A stretch of 36,439 nt of DNA from an uncultured Methylibium sp. (GTDB lineage: Bacteria > Pseudomonadota > Gammaproteobacteria > Burkholderiales > Burkholderiaceae_C), in contig NZ_CADEFR010000038.1 in assembly GCF_902826655.1 (NCBI RefSeq), forward strand, positions 1-36,439. Direction: 5' to 3'. Made by a program: the position numbers and the translations under genes. Position 1 is the stretch's first letter. Each line of letters starts with the position of its first letter. The notes below the pieces were generated by a model, which saw only the letters and a program-made list of their open reading frames with translations, was not told the DNA's origin and ran no database searches. Positions 34,134-36,439 of this stretch are shown one piece after another.

Positions 34134-34772
34134 TCAGCGGGGGGGTGGCGAGGCGACGTAATGCGCAATCACATGCTCGAACGCGCGCTGCACGCGCTCC
34201 ATCGCGCCGGGCAGGCGCAGGAAGCGTGCGTCGTGGTGCAGCGCCAGGATCAGGCCGTGCAGCTCGAACAGCATCTGCATCGCGTCGGTGTTGGGCGCGA
34301 GGTGCCCTTCCTCGATAGCGATGCGAATCGCGCGCTCCAGCGCGCTGTGCCAGGCGCGCACCATCGACGCCAGCGCGTCGCGCACGGGACCCGGCCGGTC
34401 GTCGAACTCGACCGCGCCGCTGATGTAGATGCAGCCCGCGTCGAGTTCGATCGAGACGCGCTTGACCCAGCGTTCGAACAGCGCGCGCAAGCGAGGCAGG
34501 CCGCGCGGCTCGGCCAACGCGGGGTAGAACACCTCTTCCTCGAACTTGGCGTTGTACTCACGCACGACCGAGATCTGCAGCTCCTCGCGCGAGCCGAAGT
34601 GAGCGAAGACGCCCGACTTGCTCATCTGCGTCACCTCGGCCAGCGCGCCGATCGACAAGCCTTCGAGGCCGACATGCGAGGCCAGGCCGAGCGCGGCGTC
34701 GAGGATCGTGGCGCGGGTTTGCTGGCCCTTCTGGGCCGGCTTCGTGGCGCGGGTGTCGGTGTCCAAGGCCAT
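34134..34772 (-). CDS. TetR-family regulator of the fatty-acid operon
   Basis: A 212-residue TetR protein. The N-terminal helix-turn-helix is ATILDAALGLASHVGLEGLSIGALAEVTQMSKSGVFAHFGSREELQ (21-66), and a larger helical ligand-binding domain follows (with CIYISGAVEFDDRPGPVRD). It is the first gene of a nine-gene minus-strand run, so it would autoregulate and control the beta-oxidation genes. Acyl-CoA is the likely inducer by analogy with FadR/PsrA-type TetR proteins. A strong palindrome lies about 24 bases upstream of its start. Confidence 0.92.
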   Translation of the reverse strand: MALDTDTRATKPAQKGQQTRATILDAALGLASHVGLEGLSIGALAEVTQMSKSGVFAHFGSREELQISVVREYNAKFEEEVFYPALAEPRGLPRLRALFERWVKRVSIELDAGCIYISGAVEFDDRPGPVRDALASMVRAWHSALERAIRIAIEEGHLAPNTDAMQMLFELHGLILALHHDARFLRLPGAMERVQRAFEHVIAHYVASPPPR

Positions 34773-34795
34773 GGCCAGAGCAATCTGCGTGAATG

Positions 34796-34815
34796 AATCG
34801 AACGTTCGTTCTATT
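34796..34815. promoter_or_regulatory. Palindromic operator upstream of the tetR gene
   Basis: AATCGAACGTTCGTTCTATT (34796-34815) has arms AAT-x-GAACG and CGTTC-x-ATT around a central TT, symmetric at 16 of 18 arm positions. It also contains a perfect ten-base CGAACGTTCG. A GAATGAAT lies just to the left (34791-34798). It sits in the 170-base gap between the TetR gene and the divergent ketopantoate-reductase-family gene, and is the clear candidate operator. It would probably overlap the promoter of the operon. Confidence 0.72.
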
Positions 34816-34942
34816 TTGCAGATTCCAAGGCACCGGGCCTGTCGATTTCTTGGGGTTTTCTAGGGCTTCGCACCTATCGGCCACTCGGGTAAACCCGCAT
34901 CCGGGCCGCTCTACGATCGCGCCCGATAGCGGAGGACACGCG

Positions 34943-35920
34943 ATGAAGGTCTGTGTGGCGGGGCTCGGCGCGGTCGGCGGGCTGGTGGCGGCGCGCTTGG
35001 CGCTGGCCGGGCATGAAGTCTCGGCGTTGGCGCGGGGCGCGACGCTGACAGCAGTGCGCGAGCGCGGCTTGGTGCTCGTCAGCCACCAGGGCGAACGCCG
35101 TGTCGCGCACATCGAGGTGGCAGCCACGGCTGCGGATTTGACGCGGCCGGACTTGTTGATCGTCACGTTCAAAGGCCCAGCCTTGGCCGCCGACGCAAGC
35201 CAGCTCTCACCGCTGATCGACGCGCACACCGTCGTGCTGCCGATGATGAACGGCGTTCCGTGGTGGTTCCTGCAGCCGGGCGACGCCGAGCCGCTGGCCA
35301 GCGTCGATCCTCACGGCCACATCGCAGCCACGCTGCCGCTGGCGCAGACGCTCGGCGCGGTGGTCCACCTGACGTGCGTCGGCACCGCGCCGGGCGAAGT
35401 TAGGCACGGCTTCGGCGAGCGGCTGATCGTCGGTGAACCCGGCGGCGGCGCCGGCGAGCGCGTCGAACGCGTCGCCGCACTGCTGCACGGCGCCGGCTTC
35501 GCCGCCGAGCGCAGCAGCGACATCCGCCGCGACATCTGGTTCAAGCTCTGGGGCAACATGACGACGAACCCGGTCTCGGCGCTGACCGGCGCGGCGTGCG
35601 ACGCCATCCTCGACGACGAGCTGGTCAGCGCCTTCATGGCGCGCGGCATGGCCGAAGCCGCTGCCATCGGCGCGCGCATCGGCTGCCCCATCGAGCAAAC
35701 GCCCGAAGCACGCATGGCCGTGACGCGACAACTCGGCGCGTTCAAGACATCGATGCTGGTCGATGCCGAAACGGGCCGCGCGCTCGAACTCGACGCACTC
35801 GTCGGCGCCGTGCGCGAGATCGGCGCACGCGTCGGCGTGGCAACGCCGAACATCGACGCATTGCACGGATTGGCGCGTTTGATGGACCGCACGCGGCGTG
35901 GCGAGGGTTCGCGTCATTGA
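34943..35920 (+). CDS. 2-dehydropantoate 2-reductase family protein
   Basis: A 325-residue NADPH-dependent reductase of the PanE/ApbA family. The cofactor loop is GLGAVGG (7-13). The catalytic lysine fits K201 in IWFKLWGNMTTNPVSALTG, and E282 in GRALELDALVG lies at the position of the second active-site residue. It may reduce ketopantoate for CoA synthesis, or a related keto acid, since many paralogues exist. The start at 34943 has GGAGGA six bases upstream; the longer frame to 34793 would run through the operator. It is divergent from the TetR-led operon. A weak -10-like TACGAT lies at 34912-34917. Confidence 0.9.
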   Translation: MKVCVAGLGAVGGLVAARLALAGHEVSALARGATLTAVRERGLVLVSHQGERRVAHIEVAATAADLTRPDLLIVTFKGPALAADASQLSPLIDAHTVVLPMMNGVPWWFLQPGDAEPLASVDPHGHIAATLPLAQTLGAVVHLTCVGTAPGEVRHGFGERLIVGEPGGGAGERVERVAALLHGAGFAAERSSDIRRDIWFKLWGNMTTNPVSALTGAACDAILDDELVSAFMARGMAEAAAIGARIGCPIEQTPEARMAVTRQLGAFKTSMLVDAETGRALELDALVGAVREIGARVGVATPNIDALHGLARLMDRTRRGEGSRH

Positions 35921-35952
35921 AGCGCCATCGCGCAATCGTTTAATCTCCGGCC

Positions 35953-36439
35953 GTGGATGTCCTTCAACTCGATGTCTCCGGCCGCCCGCAAGCCTGGATC
36001 ACGCCCAGGGAAGCAGCGGTCATCTACGCCAGCGACGGTGTCGCCTGGACGCTCGGCGACGCCTGCCACGTGCTGCGCGGCGGCATCCAGCGCACGACGG
36101 GCAAGCAGTCGCGCATCGAGGTCCACGCCATCATCGCCGTGCGCGGCTCGGTGCCCAGCCGCGCCTGGCGGGTCACGCCGACCATCACCAACAGCAAGCT
36201 CTTCGTGCGCGACCGCAACATCTGCGCGTACTGCGGCGGCCGCTTCATTTTCGAAGACCTGACGCGCGAGCACATCGTGCCGGTGTCGCGTGGCGGCGAC
36301 GATGCGTGGATGAACTGCATCACCGCCTGCCGCTCGTGCAACGGCCACAAAGGCAACCGCCTGCCCGAAGAAGCGCGCATGTCACTGCTCTACCTGCCCT
36401 ACGTGCCCAGCCTGCACGAGGACATGATCCTGCGCGGCC
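35953..36439 (+). CDS. HNH endonuclease (partial, runs off window)
   Basis: The reading frame opens at a GTG (35953) directly after an in-frame TAA and continues to the window edge, giving at least 162 residues. The HNH core is clear: a CxxC knuckle in ICAYCGG (C91, C94), TREHIVPVSRGG (H107), WMNC (N121) and a second pair in ACRSCNGHKGN (C126, C129, H132). The N-terminal 85 residues contain GGIQRT and VRDRN. It is a zinc-supported HNH nuclease-type protein without restriction or intron partners here, and it resembles the widespread chromosomal family. The GTG start is forced by the preceding stop, as there is no in-frame ATG upstream of the HNH core. The 3' end is outside the window. Confidence 0.88.
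   Translation, partial: MDVLQLDVSGRPQAWITPREAAVIYASDGVAWTLGDACHVLRGGIQRTTGKQSRIEVHAIIAVRGSVPSRAWRVTPTITNSKLFVRDRNICAYCGGRFIFEDLTREHIVPVSRGGDDAWMNCITACRSCNGHKGNRLPEEARMSLLYLPYVPSLHEDMILRG

Noticed and set aside
32068-34161. A 697-codon open frame on the plus strand
   Set aside because: It is antisense to the acyl-CoA dehydrogenase and part of the FadN-type gene. No domain is visible and composition reflects the GC-rich template.
34793-34942. A 50-residue N-terminal extension of the ketopantoate-reductase-family gene
   Set aside because: It would translate the operator region. The internal ATG at 34943 has an ideal GGAGGA and begins with the nucleotide-binding motif.
35953-36439. HNH gene as part of a defence or homing system
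   Set aside because: No methylase, intron structure or other defence gene is adjacent, and the protein looks like the common stand-alone chromosomal HNH family. The right side is outside the window, so this cannot be fully excluded.

Overview
The window is high-G+C, tightly packed chromosomal DNA of a betaproteobacterium. The 5S rRNA, the house style of the genes (DUF1840, PCu(A)C chaperone, phhA-hppD beside an Lrp regulator) and the strong third-position GC bias suggest Burkholderiales, perhaps the Rubrivivax/Leptothrix group. That placement is an inference from gene content, not from a search. About 38 protein genes are supported. There is no tRNA, CRISPR array, prophage or intact insertion sequence.

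Region 1 (1-1020): the 3' tail of a 23S rRNA gene, a spacer with two hairpins, a 5S rRNA and a terminator, followed by a decayed IS5-type transposase fragment. Region 2 (1050-7439): a lipid-use module. Minus-strand fadD and an unrecognised conserved gene face away from a plus-strand trio: a Tat-signal small subunit, a GMC alcohol oxidase/dehydrogenase and a membrane-anchored lipase. The lipase overlaps tail-to-tail with a ceramidase-like membrane protein gene. Region 3 (7564-11854): aromatic and amino-acid catabolism, with hppD-phhA divergent from one Lrp/AsnC regulator and a saccharopine-dehydrogenase-family gene divergent from a second. Each divergent gap holds a good inverted repeat.

Region 4 (12005-14029): a chemoreceptor with a very small sensor loop, convergent with an FAH-family hydrolase. 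Region 5 (14103-20968): plus-strand genes for cyclopropane fatty acid synthase, DUF1840, a PEBP-like protein, a histidine phosphatase, a D-threonine-aldolase-like enzyme, a duplicated DUF4399 protein, a sterol-desaturase-family hydroxylase and a PCu(A)C copper chaperone. Region 6 (20978-24919): ruvB with a small iron-permease-like gene, a coiled-coil membrane protein with four CxxC pairs, a Sel1-repeat secreted protein and a small orphan.

Region 7 (24922-34772): a nine-gene minus-strand run that reads as one beta-oxidation operon: TetR regulator, acyl-CoA dehydrogenase, FadN-type bifunctional enzyme, thiolase, lipoprotein, alpha/beta hydrolase, enoyl-CoA hydratase/isomerase, SGNH esterase and SDR. 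A strong palindrome lies just upstream of the TetR gene. Region 8 (34943-36439): a ketopantoate-reductase-family gene and an HNH endonuclease that runs off the window.

The theme is lipid and fatty-acid metabolism: ester hydrolysis, alcohol oxidation, CoA activation, a beta-oxidation operon, and membrane-lipid enzymes (Cfa, ceramidase-like, sterol-desaturase-like). I see no clearly new defence or mobile system. The most novel items are small uncharacterised proteins embedded in lipid operons and clean regulatory palindromes.
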